Shown piece by piece: positions 46,596-56,240 of a stretch of DNA of 64,000 nt. Every line of letters begins with the position of its first letter. The first letter of the stretch is position 1. Both the position numbers and the translations under genes were made by a program. Below the pieces are notes generated by a model. That model saw only the letters and a program-made list of their open reading frames with translations, was not told the DNA's origin and made no database searches. This stretch comes from JBMZCV01 sp049613665 (lineage in GTDB: Bacteria; Bacteroidota; Bacteroidia; Chitinophagales; UBA2359), in assembly GCA_049613665.1 (NCBI GenBank), contig JBMZCV010000002.1, positions 43,452-107,451 of the forward strand. Direction: 5' to 3'.

Positions 46596-48152
46596 ATGAA
46601 AAAATACGTGCTATTACTTTTTGCTTTTTTGATGTATTCACAAAGCACTTATGCACAATGTTCGATTACTTTGGGAGGCGATAGTTCACCTTTTTTCGTT
46701 TGCGAATCAGAACTTCCACTAGAACTATTGGGCTTTCCTGATGGCGGCAACTTTAACAATACTTTAGGAACTATTCCAGGACAAAACCTTTCGGGTGAAG
46801 CCGTTTTTAATCCTACTGCTGGTGCTGGCGTTTATACTGTAACTTACACCACTCCTGATGGAACAGATTGTAGCGAGACTATACAAGTTTTAGGTACGGA
46901 TTTGACTGCCGAAATTACTACACCTAATCCAAGTTTAGCTTCCGAATTGCAGTTTTGTGCCAATGAAGAAGAAACGATTGTTTTAGCAGGAAATTTAGGC
47001 ACAAATCCAAATGCTTTCTTTCTAATTGATGATATTGCAGCAACTTCTTTTATACCTAGCCAAATTGGTGAAGGTACGCATGTTATTAAATATATTTATT
47101 TAGACCAAGCAACAGGCTGCACTAGCACCGATAGCCTTACAATTTTTGTAAATACGCCACCAGACTTGAGCATGAACGACAATTTGTTGCCAGCCTATTG
47201 TGTAGGTTCAACGCCTGTTACGCTTGCGGCTTTCGAAAATAGCACTTTTGTAGGAAACGGTGTAAACAGTTTTGGCATTTTTGACCCTGCTATTGTAGGC
47301 GTTGGTGTGCATGATGTGACGCATTATTACAATAGCAATATTTGTAGCGATTCATTAGTATTTACTATCGAGGTCGTTGATTTTATTGTGCTTGATTTTG
47401 AATCTCAAGGGCCAACTTGCTTCAACGAAATAGATACTATCGTATATACAGGCGATGGTGCTGGCGATAATGCTACTTATGATTGGATTGTAGAAAATGG
47501 GCAAATAATAGAACACAAAGGAGATACCATTTTCGTAGAATGGGAAACTGCTGGCGACCATCTTGTGAGCCTCGAAATTTCAGATATTTTGTGTCCTTCT
47601 GCTCCGTTAGAACTTACGATTACAAAACAAAGCCTTGAAGTAGAAACTTCGCCAGATGATGTAGTAGATAAATTTGGACAAATAGAGATTGCGGCAAGTG
47701 CTACGGCAAGTTTCGATACTGATATTACTTACGAATGGTCTCCGAGCGAAAGCCTTAGCTGTGCCACTTGTGCCACAACGATTGCTGTGCCAGAGGAAAC
47801 AACGACTTACACTGTGACGGCTACTACATTAGATGGTTGCTCGGCAACTTCCGAAGTTACGATTACGGTAGTAGATGATAGAAATGTTTTTGTGCCAAAT
47901 ATTTTTACGCCAAATGAAGATGGCAAAAATGATGAATTGCACGTTTTGGGCAAAGGAATCAGCGAAATAGATTGGGCAATTTATGACCGTTGGGGAGCAA
48001 AAGTTTTTCAAACTACCGATGTACAAAGTGGTTGGGACGGCTCTTTCAAAGGCAAAAAACTCAATGCAGGCGTTTTTGTATATGCTTTGCAAGTCACGTT
48101 TTACGATGGCCAAGTTCAAAAATATACAGGTAATGTAACTATCGTTAGATAA
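46596..48152 (+). CDS. Secreted protein with type B T9SS (gliding-motility-associated) C-terminal domain
   Basis: A 518-residue surface or secreted protein. A signal peptide (about 1-20, STYAQC) is followed by several Ig/PKD-like beta domains with Gly/Asp/Thr-rich loops. The C-terminal CHU_C-type domain (about 430-518) opens with VFVPNIFTPNEDGKNDELHV, continues with YDRWGAKVF and SGWDGSFKGKKLNAGVFVYA, and ends in TGNVTIVR. Type B domains depend on SprF-like proteins, and one is encoded 121 bases downstream. Adhesion or gliding function is inferred. Confidence 0.9.
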   Translation: MKKYVLLLFAFLMYSQSTYAQCSITLGGDSSPFFVCESELPLELLGFPDGGNFNNTLGTIPGQNLSGEAVFNPTAGAGVYTVTYTTPDGTDCSETIQVLGTDLTAEITTPNPSLASELQFCANEEETIVLAGNLGTNPNAFFLIDDIAATSFIPSQIGEGTHVIKYIYLDQATGCTSTDSLTIFVNTPPDLSMNDNLLPAYCVGSTPVTLAAFENSTFVGNGVNSFGIFDPAIVGVGVHDVTHYYNSNICSDSLVFTIEVVDFIVLDFESQGPTCFNEIDTIVYTGDGAGDNATYDWIVENGQIIEHKGDTIFVEWETAGDHLVSLEISDILCPSAPLELTITKQSLEVETSPDDVVDKFGQIEIAASATASFDTDITYEWSPSESLSCATCATTIAVPEETTTYTVTATTLDGCSATSEVTITVVDDRNVFVPNIFTPNEDGKNDELHVLGKGISEIDWAIYDRWGAKVFQTTDVQSGWDGSFKGKKLNAGVFVYALQVTFYDGQVQKYTGNVTIVR

Positions 48153-48164
48153 TCCAATTAATAT

Positions 48165-48222
48165 TAAGTAGTAGAACAGATTTATTCTACAAATTGTGGA
48201 GGCTAAACCCTTGACTATCAAC
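48165..48222 (-). repeat. R2-like repeat, diverged partial copy
   Basis: TAAGTA, then AGATTTATTCTACAAA and GTGG.GGCTAA blocks closely match the left part of the copy at 56121-56225. The hairpin's second arm is lost. Confidence 0.45.
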
Positions 48223-48273
48223 TTATTAGAAAAAAAATGTTCTTTTATTAAAGTAGCAAAATTTTTATAAACA

Positions 48274-49341
48274 ATGAAATTTATCCATTCATATATCGTC
48301 TCATTTTTCGCCTTTGCCCTCATATTTAGTACGATAAATACACAAAATGCAAAAGCCCAAGACCCTCATTTTTCGCAAAACTATGCAACGCCTATTTTCA
48401 TTAATCCTGCTATGGCAGGCCTCATGAATGGCGATTTGCGAGTAGCTGCCGTTTATCGCAATCAATGGTCATCGCTCATGCCTAGTGTGCCGTTTCGCAC
48501 CATGACTGCCTCTGCTGAAACAAGTGTGCAAGGTTTGTCATACAACGACCGTGTGGCTTTTGGTCTCATGATTTACAACGATAAAGCAGGCGATGTAGCA
48601 TTTACGACCAATTATGTTGATTTGGCTGTGGCTTACAATATGGCTATCAATCCGACAACTTTTGTATCTTTGGGAGTTGAAGGCGGTTTTAAACAAACAG
48701 GTTTCGACCTCGAAAAAGCTCAATTTGAAGACCAATATAATGGTGATACAGGCTTTGACCCAACTATTTCGACAAGCGAATCTTTCGATAAAACAAGCCT
48801 TATTCGACCAAATTTAGCGGCTGGTTTTATGTTTTATACTGCTCCTAGCACTCGCCAAAATTTTTATGCTGGCATGGGCATGTATCATTTCACACGCTCA
48901 AATGTCGCCCTTCTAGGCGATGAACCAGATAAATATAACGCTAAAATATCGGCTCAAATAGGTGCTAGTCTCCCAATTGGTACGGCTATGGACATTGTGC
49001 CTAGCTTTTATTATATCAAACAAGGTACATACAACAAAATGGAATTGGGTAGCTTTTTTCGTTTTATCTTTTCTACCGACCGCCATACACAACTCGACAA
49101 AGCCTTCAATTTGGGAGCTTTCGTGAGAGCAGGAAATCATCTTGATGGCTTTGGTTTGAACACAGTAGTTTTGGCTACCAAAATAGACTACAACGAATTT
49201 ACACTTGGTTTGAGCTACGACTTGACGATGGGCAGCCTTGCAACCGCAAATGCTGGCAGAGGCGGAGCAGAAATCGCTTTGATTTATACTACTCAATTGC
49301 GTCCAAACAAAAGAGAGCCTTTATATTGTCCTCGTTTCTAG
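48274..49341 (+). CDS. PorP/SprF family protein, partner of the type B cargo
   Basis: A 355-residue outer-membrane beta-barrel with a signal peptide (about 1-29, ending AKAQ). The family opening is DPHFSQNYATPIFINPAMAG, then RVAAVYRNQWSSL. It is more typical of SprF than the protein at 21709. It lies directly downstream of a type B sorting-domain gene, like sprB-sprF pairs, so it probably routes that cargo to the T9SS. A strong terminator ends the pair. Confidence 0.9.
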   Translation: MKFIHSYIVSFFAFALIFSTINTQNAKAQDPHFSQNYATPIFINPAMAGLMNGDLRVAAVYRNQWSSLMPSVPFRTMTASAETSVQGLSYNDRVAFGLMIYNDKAGDVAFTTNYVDLAVAYNMAINPTTFVSLGVEGGFKQTGFDLEKAQFEDQYNGDTGFDPTISTSESFDKTSLIRPNLAAGFMFYTAPSTRQNFYAGMGMYHFTRSNVALLGDEPDKYNAKISAQIGASLPIGTAMDIVPSFYYIKQGTYNKMELGSFFRFIFSTDRHTQLDKAFNLGAFVRAGNHLDGFGLNTVVLATKIDYNEFTLGLSYDLTMGSLATANAGRGGAEIALIYTTQLRPNKREPLYCPRF

Positions 49342-49368
49342 GAGTTTGAAAAATATTATATAAATTTT

Positions 49369-49407
49369 AAATGCCATCAGTCTTTTAGAAGATTGATGGC
49401 ATTTTTT
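49369..49407 (+). terminator. Terminator after the second PorP/SprF gene
   Basis: AAATGCCATCAGTCTT pairs with AAGATTGATGGCATTT (one G-U), with a 4-nt loop and T-run. It also faces the end of the convergent glycosyltransferase gene. Confidence 0.9.
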
Positions 49408-49441
49408 CTTTTGAACAGAACAAAAAAAATGTAACTAAAAA

Positions 49442-50536
49442 CTAACAAAAAGGAAGCTCATTTAATCGACTTTCCAACAAATTATCTTTTTTCAGTTTTA
49501 TACCGCTATAATTATCAGTCTTTTGCAAAGCTTTTTTCAAATCAAAATCAACAGCCGACATCGTATAAAAAACCTTTTTTGCTTCAAAATAATCTGCCAA
49601 ATATTCCTGTTCTGTCTGTTGTGCGGTAGGCACTAAAATTGCTTTTTTGCCCAAAACCGCCAAATCCATAATCGTGCTATAACCAGAGCGAGCCACCACC
49701 ATTTTTGCCGAAAGCATCGCCTGATTCAAAGCATCGGCTGTCATAAAATTGATGATTTTTACATTTTTTAAAAACTGTTTTTTAGCCTGTTTTTCTGTCA
49801 AACCTCTTACCACCAAACACGAAATCGAGTCGCCAAAATTTTCTAGTTGCTTCAATATTTTTTGCTCAAAAAAGGTGCGTTGAGGCTCTGGCCCTGACAA
49901 AACAAATAACACATCATATTTCGAAACCGATTCTTTTTCTTTTTTATTTCCAAACCGAGAAAGCAAACCTATAAAACGATATTTTTCAGCATTTAATACT
50001 TGTAAATGTGCCAACTCGCCAGCCAAACTATTTTTTTTGTCTGCGAAATCTGGAATCCAACACACCTCAAAATTATTGATAAACCACTTATTAAGTCGCA
50101 AAAGCGTAGGTTCGAGAAAACGCATTTTGGGCGGCATTTTCACAAAAATTTGATGCGTCATAAAAATAGAATACGCTTTTTTGCTAAAACAACCATAGCG
50201 ATTATCTGCAATCACAACATCAATTTTGTGCTTGTCAACTATTTGTTGTAACTGTCGATGTTCCGCAAAAATCTTCCAAAAAATCTTGGGCAATTGCCAA
50301 AACATACTCAGCACAAAACCAAAATTTCCCTTTCCATAAGAAACATTATAGCCTACCATTTGAAGGCTCTGCAAATTCGGATATTCTTTTTGGAGCAAAG
50401 CCAAAGCATGACCATCAGTAGCGATAATAACACGATGCCCTTTCGCCAACAATTCATTTATAATTGGCATACAACGTGTAGCGTGGCCGAGTCCCCAATT
50501 TAGCGGTGCGACAAGTATATTGAGTTGTTTTTCCAT
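49442..50536 (-). CDS. MurG-like/GT28-type glycosyltransferase
   Basis: A 364-residue GT-B protein. The N-terminal glycine-rich loop is APLNWGLGHATRCMPIINEL; the C-terminal donor site region is SGPEPQR, with AKMVVARSGYSTIMDLAVLG and VPTAQQTEQEYLADYF. It resembles the UDP-sugar transferase group that includes MurG and diacylglycerol glucosyltransferases. The acceptor is unknown. It has no transmembrane segment and stands alone, divergent from the protease gene. Confidence 0.83.
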   Translation of the reverse strand: MEKQLNILVAPLNWGLGHATRCMPIINELLAKGHRVIIATDGHALALLQKEYPNLQSLQMVGYNVSYGKGNFGFVLSMFWQLPKIFWKIFAEHRQLQQIVDKHKIDVVIADNRYGCFSKKAYSIFMTHQIFVKMPPKMRFLEPTLLRLNKWFINNFEVCWIPDFADKKNSLAGELAHLQVLNAEKYRFIGLLSRFGNKKEKESVSKYDVLFVLSGPEPQRTFFEQKILKQLENFGDSISCLVVRGLTEKQAKKQFLKNVKIINFMTADALNQAMLSAKMVVARSGYSTIMDLAVLGKKAILVPTAQQTEQEYLADYFEAKKVFYTMSAVDFDLKKALQKTDNYSGIKLKKDNLLESRLNELPFC

Positions 50537-50637
50537 TTTTTTTTCTTAAAAGCTGAATATTTTGCATAAATATAAAATAATTTGTCGCTAGATACGCAAG
50601 AAATGTCATTTAAAAGTCCTATAAATGTTTTTTTCCT

Positions 50638-50645
50638 TATATTTG
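50638..50645 (+). promoter_or_regulatory. Putative -7 element of the metalloprotease gene
   Basis: TATATTTG (TAnnTTTG), 27 bases before the ATG at 50672. Confidence 0.45.
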
Positions 50646-50671
50646 AGTAAAATCAAAAAATACATTTTGCT

Positions 50672-53600
50672 ATGAAAACTCAATTATACTACTTCGAAAT
50701 AATATTGCTTTTTTTCACGCTTTTTCTTTTCCAAAAAAATGCGAAAGCTACAACTTTTTTAGGAAAATCAATACCTCATTATGCACAACATCAAAAGCTT
50801 TGTGAAACTTTCCAGCAAATTTCGGTTTTTGAAATAGATAGTCGAGCTATGAAACGCTTTTTGGAAGAAAAAAAAGAAACGCATGATTTTTCGGTTCATT
50901 TAGAAAATAGTTTTCATTGGACAATGAAATTGCAACCAAATAATATTTTAACAAAAACCTGTAAAGCTTTTGATGTTCAAAAAAAGCAAATAAATATAGC
51001 TGAAATCGCTTATAAAGGCCATTTACAAAAAGCTAAAAAAAATGGACAAAAAAGCGAAATTCGTCTAAGCATTGACGAAAACTTTGTGAGTGGTTTTATC
51101 GAAAACGAGCAAGAACGTATTTATATTCAGCCTTTAAATGATTTTTTAGCAAGTGCTTCGAAAGATGAATATATCGTTTATCATGCACATGATTTAACAA
51201 CAAAAAAAGATGCTATTTGCGGTTTTGAAAATGAAAAACAAACAATAAAAAACGACAAAAATAAAGACTTTTATCGGCCGTTTAGCGATGAAAATTGTAT
51301 AGAAACCTTGCATTTAGCACTAGCTTCAGACTTGGCTTTAAGTGTCGAAAAAAATGGCTTTGATAAGGTCATAAAACTACAAATGTCGGTTATCAATGCC
51401 ATGCAGCCTGCTTTTGAAGCAGTAGGCGTGCATTTGCTCATTAGCGAGTTTGCAAGTTTGGAATGTGTGCAGTGCGAATCCGAAAATACTATGAATCCTT
51501 ATAATGCTTTAGACGAATTTTTGGCTTGGGGAAATAATAGCGGCTTCGCCAATGATTTTGACATCGCACAGCTTTGGAGTAATAAAGAATTTGTAGGAAG
51601 TCCTATTGGTTTAGCAAAATTTGCATCACTTTGTTCCAACCAAAAATACAGTATTATTCAAGATTTTAGCAATGGTTTTGAGCGAATGCGTGCTTTGTCG
51701 GCTCACGAAATAGGCCATAGTTTGGGTGCTTCGCATGATGTTTATAATTCTTCTTTTTTGATGCAGCCAAATATTGTGGGAAATATTACCGAATTTTCAG
51801 AAGCTTCTACCCAAGCAATTCAATTTTTACTTTCTAGCTCTTCTTGCGTCAATGAATGTAATAGATGCTTGTTAATCAATGAATTATATATAAATAAAAG
51901 TAATTACCCAGAAAGTGTTACGCTAACTTGGAGCGGAGAAACACCTACTTATCAAGTGCGAATCAAACGAAGCGATAGCGATTTTTGGCTCATAGATGAA
52001 ACCTTTACCAATTCGTTTTATGTGTTTTCAAACATAGATGCTTGCTATGCCTATGATGTTCAGGTGTTGGGCAAATGTGATGCTAATACTGCCGTTGAAA
52101 CCTTATCATTGCCAAATGAACAACAGCTAGAAGCAGCCAAAATTAGCAATATAGATATTGATAGAATAGACGAAACAACGGCAGAAATTACTTGGCAAAA
52201 TACAAACATCAGCGAATCTGTGTATTTGAATGTAAAAAAAATGACAGATAATACAACAATAGCAAGCGAAATCATAACAGGCTCAAATTATGTTTTAAGT
52301 GGTCTTTTACCTTGCCTTAATTATGAAATAACATTGAGTACAACTTGCCAAAATGGGCTTTTTGTTAGTCCACAAATCTTCAATTTGCCTGCTCTTCCTG
52401 TCAATAGTTTGTATGGCGAAATTTTGAGTGCAACGAGTGCAAAAGCAGTATTTTTTAGTAATTATTCTAGCCAAATTTATCGCATGAAAATGAGAGAAAT
52501 AGGCAATACCAATTTTGAAACACCTTTTGAAGTAGAAAGTGGCATTTTTTATCCTTTAAATGACTTAGATGCTTGCACTAGCTATGAGTTGGTTTTAGAA
52601 ATGAGTTGTGGAAATGAAAATTTTCAAACTGTAAAAACATCAACTTTCACGACAAATGCTTTGCGAATACAAAAGCTAGAAACAATGAACTGCGATAGTG
52701 AAAATCAAGCTTATGATTTAAATGTTACAGTTCAACACAACTATTTAGAAAACGTTTCAGCAGGCTTTCAAATTTTAATCAATAATATGGCTTACGATTT
52801 TGAATATACTGCAAGTCCGCAAACGATTTTAATTGAGAACTTGCCTGCAAATGGAGATGAAAATATTTTGGTTAGCTTGCAAGATTTGACATTTTCGGCT
52901 TGCAATAATACCAAAACTTATACTGCTTTTCGGCCTGTTTGCGAGTGTAGAACCATATTTTTTGAAGATTTTGAAGCTTGTCAATGGCCTGCTATTTGGA
53001 CAACACAAGCTATTGGCACAAATGAAAATGCGAGTTGGCAAGTTGGCAAAACGAGCGACAATTTTAGCCTAAATGGTAGTTGTATGCTCTATTTTGATGA
53101 TGATGATTTTGATGATGATGGCGGTGAAAGGGTGCAAGTGAGCAGTCCGAAAATAGATTTGAGCTACTACGAGCAAGTAACTTTGAGTTTCGATTACAAT
53201 TTTAATACCATAGGTGGAAAATTTCGAATAGAAGGCTGGAATGGCACCAATTGGCAAGCGATTACTAATTTAACACAAAGCTTATGCGGTTTTTGGGGTT
53301 GTAATTATCCAACTTTGAGCCTAGATATTAGTCATTTAATCAATTCAGACTTTCAATTGCGATTTGTTTATGACGATTTTGGTCTTTGGGATTGGTATGT
53401 TGGCATTGATAACATTGAGCTTTGCGGCTACGAAACTCAAGCAAGCTGCTCGCCAAATTTTGTGTATCACGATGATTTGTTTTGCACCACAGACGACAAT
53501 CCGCAACCGACAATCACAGGACAAGGCAATGGTTTTTTTACCGCTTTTCCGAATGGTTTGAGCCTAAACGCAACAAATGGTTTGATAGATTTGAGCAATA

Positions 53601-54370
53601 GCTTGGCTGGCGATTATGCGATAACTTATCATTTAAATGATTTTGGCAACTGTTTTGCTACGCAAAATATCAGTATTTCGCCTTATTGCGAGACTATTTT
53701 TGAAATAAAAGCCATTTTGCAAGCTGCTTATTCGCCTATTTCTCAAAAAATGACAACATATTTAGTAGAAAATAACTTGTTACCACTCAAACAACCTTAT
53801 TCGCAAGCACCATTTTTTTATGATGGAAAAGAAACTTTTGGCACAGCAGATAACATTCCGCAAGATGCAGTTGATTGGGTTTTGATAGAATTGCGTAGTA
53901 TCACACAAAATATTGCGGTGCGAAAAGCGGGCGTTTTGCTATCAGATGGCCGCATTATTGATGCTATTTCGCACACCGAAACGCCATATTTAAGTTTCAA
54001 AAATATTGCACCGAATCAATTGTATATGCTCACTATTCGGCATCGCAATCATTTAGCGGTAGCAAGTTCTTCGGCTTTTTGGATTGGCGAAAATGACTTT
54101 ATTACTCACGATTTTACGCAAAGCATTTCGCAAGCTTTTGGCACAAAACAACAAGTTGCAAACAGTAATAACAAAGCTATGTTTTGGGCAGGCGATGTGA
54201 ATAATGATGGCATTATTTCATACGCAGATTTCAATGTTTACAAAATTGCGATAAGTAGCGTGAATGCTTATTTGGCAGCCGACATCAATTTAGATGGTGC
54301 GGTAAATGCAATTGATGCCGAATTGTGGCAACAGAATGCTGGAATAATTGGTGTGAAAGAAATACGTTAG
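50672..54370 (+). CDS. Large secreted metzincin metalloprotease, multidomain
   Basis: A 1232-residue exported protease. After a signal peptide (about 1-26) and a propeptide-like region comes a zinc site HEIGHSLGASHD (about 345-356), with a downstream Met-turn candidate SFLMQP: the HExxHxxGxxHD metzincin (reprolysin/ADAM-like) signature. Fibronectin-III-like segments (about 400-660) follow, then a MAM/cleaved-adhesin-like jelly-roll domain (about 770-915, FFEDFEACQWPAIW to WYVGIDNIELCG). A conserved Bacteroidota C-terminal region follows (VDWVLIELRS, TIRHRNHLAVASS). The end has two dockerin-like calcium loops (GDVNNDGIISYADF and ADINLDGAVNAIDAE). There is no typical type A or B sorting domain. 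Confidence 0.85.
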   Translation: MKTQLYYFEIILLFFTLFLFQKNAKATTFLGKSIPHYAQHQKLCETFQQISVFEIDSRAMKRFLEEKKETHDFSVHLENSFHWTMKLQPNNILTKTCKAFDVQKKQINIAEIAYKGHLQKAKKNGQKSEIRLSIDENFVSGFIENEQERIYIQPLNDFLASASKDEYIVYHAHDLTTKKDAICGFENEKQTIKNDKNKDFYRPFSDENCIETLHLALASDLALSVEKNGFDKVIKLQMSVINAMQPAFEAVGVHLLISEFASLECVQCESENTMNPYNALDEFLAWGNNSGFANDFDIAQLWSNKEFVGSPIGLAKFASLCSNQKYSIIQDFSNGFERMRALSAHEIGHSLGASHDVYNSSFLMQPNIVGNITEFSEASTQAIQFLLSSSSCVNECNRCLLINELYINKSNYPESVTLTWSGETPTYQVRIKRSDSDFWLIDETFTNSFYVFSNIDACYAYDVQVLGKCDANTAVETLSLPNEQQLEAAKISNIDIDRIDETTAEITWQNTNISESVYLNVKKMTDNTTIASEIITGSNYVLSGLLPCLNYEITLSTTCQNGLFVSPQIFNLPALPVNSLYGEILSATSAKAVFFSNYSSQIYRMKMREIGNTNFETPFEVESGIFYPLNDLDACTSYELVLEMSCGNENFQTVKTSTFTTNALRIQKLETMNCDSENQAYDLNVTVQHNYLENVSAGFQILINNMAYDFEYTASPQTILIENLPANGDENILVSLQDLTFSACNNTKTYTAFRPVCECRTIFFEDFEACQWPAIWTTQAIGTNENASWQVGKTSDNFSLNGSCMLYFDDDDFDDDGGERVQVSSPKIDLSYYEQVTLSFDYNFNTIGGKFRIEGWNGTNWQAITNLTQSLCGFWGCNYPTLSLDISHLINSDFQLRFVYDDFGLWDWYVGIDNIELCGYETQASCSPNFVYHDDLFCTTDDNPQPTITGQGNGFFTAFPNGLSLNATNGLIDLSNSLAGDYAITYHLNDFGNCFATQNISISPYCETIFEIKAILQAAYSPISQKMTTYLVENNLLPLKQPYSQAPFFYDGKETFGTADNIPQDAVDWVLIELRSITQNIAVRKAGVLLSDGRIIDAISHTETPYLSFKNIAPNQLYMLTIRHRNHLAVASSSAFWIGENDFITHDFTQSISQAFGTKQQVANSNNKAMFWAGDVNNDGIISYADFNVYKIAISSVNAYLAADINLDGAVNAIDAELWQQNAGIIGVKEIR

Positions 54371-54456
54371 TAACATATTGGAATTGAAATACATTTTATT
54401 TTCGTAAAAAAAACGACAATTTAGAAAAAAGAATATAAAACAAGCATTTTTCGTGC

Positions 54457-54464
54457 TATATTTG
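54457..54464 (+). promoter_or_regulatory. -7 element abutting a start codon (possible leaderless mRNA)
   Basis: TATATTTG ends six bases before ATG 54470, so transcription would start at or within a base of the codon. The -33 region has no clean TTTG. Confidence 0.45.
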
Positions 54465-54469
54465 CACCG

Positions 54470-54853
54470 ATGAAACATTTGATAGCCATATTATTGTCTT
54501 GCATTGTTCTTTTGATAGCGACAAAAGATATGGCTGTTTATGCTTTGTTCAAAGTGAACCAACAATATGTGACAAGTCAATTCTGCGTCAATAAAGATAA
54601 AGCAGAAATGAAATGTAATGGTAAGTGTTTTTTGAAAAAACAAATTAAAGAAAACAAGGAAAATAAAACTAATTTTCCTTCAAGTTTACCAGAAGAAATC
54701 ACAAATATCACTTTGTTTACTATCGCAAATTCGGTGCAAACACTTTTTGTACCCTCTCAAAAATACAAAGTAGTTTCAACTCCGCAAAAACTGTCGATTC
54801 AAGGCTATTTGCGAGAAATTTTCCATCCGCCAACAACTACTTTCTTCTCTTAA
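54470..54853 (+). CDS. Small exported Cys-containing protein of unknown function
   Basis: A 127-residue protein with an N-terminal hydrophobic signal or anchor (about 1-22). A conserved-looking block follows: FCVNKDKAEMKCNGKCFLKK (about 41-60), with three cysteines in C-x11-C-x3-C spacing. The pattern is familiar from short uncharacterised Bacteroidota proteins near metal-related envelope genes, but I cannot name a family. Next to it are an outer-membrane-like protein with CDGC and a His/Asp-rich lipoprotein, so metal handling is a reasonable guess. Confidence 0.7.
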   Translation: MKHLIAILLSCIVLLIATKDMAVYALFKVNQQYVTSQFCVNKDKAEMKCNGKCFLKKQIKENKENKTNFPSSLPEEITNITLFTIANSVQTLFVPSQKYKVVSTPQKLSIQGYLREIFHPPTTTFFS

Positions 54854-55125
54854 CATTTTGCTGTAAAAAAATAGAATTTTGCTTCTAATAGGTTTGCTAT
54901 ATCTTCTTGATATTTAGCAGCGATTGGTCTGTGTTTTACACTTTCTGTAAAATGTTGATAATCAACTGTTTAAATATAATAAATTGATATGCTGTTATAA
55001 TTTTTTAGTAAACACTTTCAAAAACAAAAGTCTAAATTTATTCTTTAGTTTTACAAAATTCTATTGCCTTTTTACTGCAAAAACATCATTTTCTATTCTT
55101 TCAAATCATCTTAATTCATATCAAC

Positions 55126-56022
55126 ATGATAATGAAAAGCATTTGCTTTGTCATGTTCTGGATAGCTATGTCTGCTCAAGTTTGGGCCTGCGATGGCTGT
55201 GGAACTAGCAGCAGCAATATAGGTATGTTATCTGCTTATCGCAACAATTTCGTGAGCTTTGGCATACAACAAGCATCTTTTGCGACTAATTCGGAACATG
55301 AAAACACAACGATAGACCATTTTTATCAATTCAAATTGTCGGCTCGCTATTATTTAACAAATCGTTTTAAAGTTTTGGTAAAAGTGCCTTATGCTCTACA
55401 CATTCGCCAAATAAAAAGCAATAAAAATAGCATAAAAGGTTTGGCAGATATACAAATCATAGGCAGCTATACTTTTTTGCAAGATTTGGCCATTGGTGAA
55501 CAAATACAATTGTTTGCCGAAATAAATCTTGGGTTAAAAATGCCTACTGGTCACTATGATAGCAAGCTATATCAAAGCAATTTGCCCGAAAATTTCAACA
55601 TTGGAACAGGAAATTGGAGCGGCACATTGCAGCCAAATTTTGTTTTGAGCTATCGCAATGTTGGTGGCTTGCAAATTAGTGGAATGTATCAACACAATAG
55701 CCTTTCGAAAGGTGGCTATCGTTTTGGAAATCAATGGAATACGCAAGTCATGCTTTTTGCACAACAAAACTTTATTAGGGAAAGCCAAATCATTGCACAA
55801 ATTGGCTGTTTGTTAGAAAAAGCAACTAGCGATAAATATGCAAATAAGAATACCGTAGCTTATACAGGTGGTTCAGGTACTTTTGGCTTGGCTGCTTTCA
55901 ATATTAAAACCGAAAAATGGTTGGCTGGCTATTCTTATGCTCTTCCTTTTGTGAGCAATTATGCAGATGGACAAGTGATGGCGAAAGCTAGAAATAGTAT
56001 GCAAGTTTCTTTTGTTTTCTAA
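55126..56022 (+). CDS. Outer-membrane beta-barrel-like protein with N-terminal CDGC motif
   Basis: A 298-residue exported protein. A signal peptide (about 1-20) leaves a mature N-terminus CDGCGTSSSNIGML. The rest is amphipathic beta strands with aromatic girdles, ending in the classic terminal aromatic VSFVF, consistent with a 12- to 14-strand barrel. Cysteine pairs at the mature N-terminus are common in Bacteroidota barrels encoded with copper or other metal genes. ATG 55132 is an alternative start. It is separated by 272 bases from the Cys-containing gene and 218 from the His-rich lipoprotein. Confidence 0.72.
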   Translation: MIMKSICFVMFWIAMSAQVWACDGCGTSSSNIGMLSAYRNNFVSFGIQQASFATNSEHENTTIDHFYQFKLSARYYLTNRFKVLVKVPYALHIRQIKSNKNSIKGLADIQIIGSYTFLQDLAIGEQIQLFAEINLGLKMPTGHYDSKLYQSNLPENFNIGTGNWSGTLQPNFVLSYRNVGGLQISGMYQHNSLSKGGYRFGNQWNTQVMLFAQQNFIRESQIIAQIGCLLEKATSDKYANKNTVAYTGGSGTFGLAAFNIKTEKWLAGYSYALPFVSNYADGQVMAKARNSMQVSFVF

Positions 56023-56120
56023 AATCCATTTTCTTTTATAAAAACTTTAACTAAAGTAATATAAGTGCTTAGTAATCAAGCATTTATTTACTCAATTTTA
56101 AATCAACTATTTTTTTAAAT

Positions 56121-56225
56121 TAAGTACCTATATAGATTTGTTCTATAAACTGTGAAAGCTAATACATTAATTTTAAAAACGTTAGCATAAAGCAGTATAT
56201 ATAATAAATAGTGTTTGGCACTTAT
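56121..56225 (-). repeat. R2 intergenic repeat, full but diverged copy
   Basis: On the minus strand it begins AAGTGCCAAACACTATTTAT and carries a TGCTAACG...AGCTT-type hairpin, ending TACTTA. It ends 15 bases before the ATG of the His-rich lipoprotein gene, so it forms most of that gene's leader or promoter. Confidence 0.6.
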
Positions 56226-56240
56226 AAATTATTTTTTACA

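Noticed and set aside
56211..56240. GTG-initiated N-terminus for the His-rich lipoprotein
   Set aside because: The extra ten residues come from an R2 repeat and would precede an otherwise perfect lipoprotein signal.
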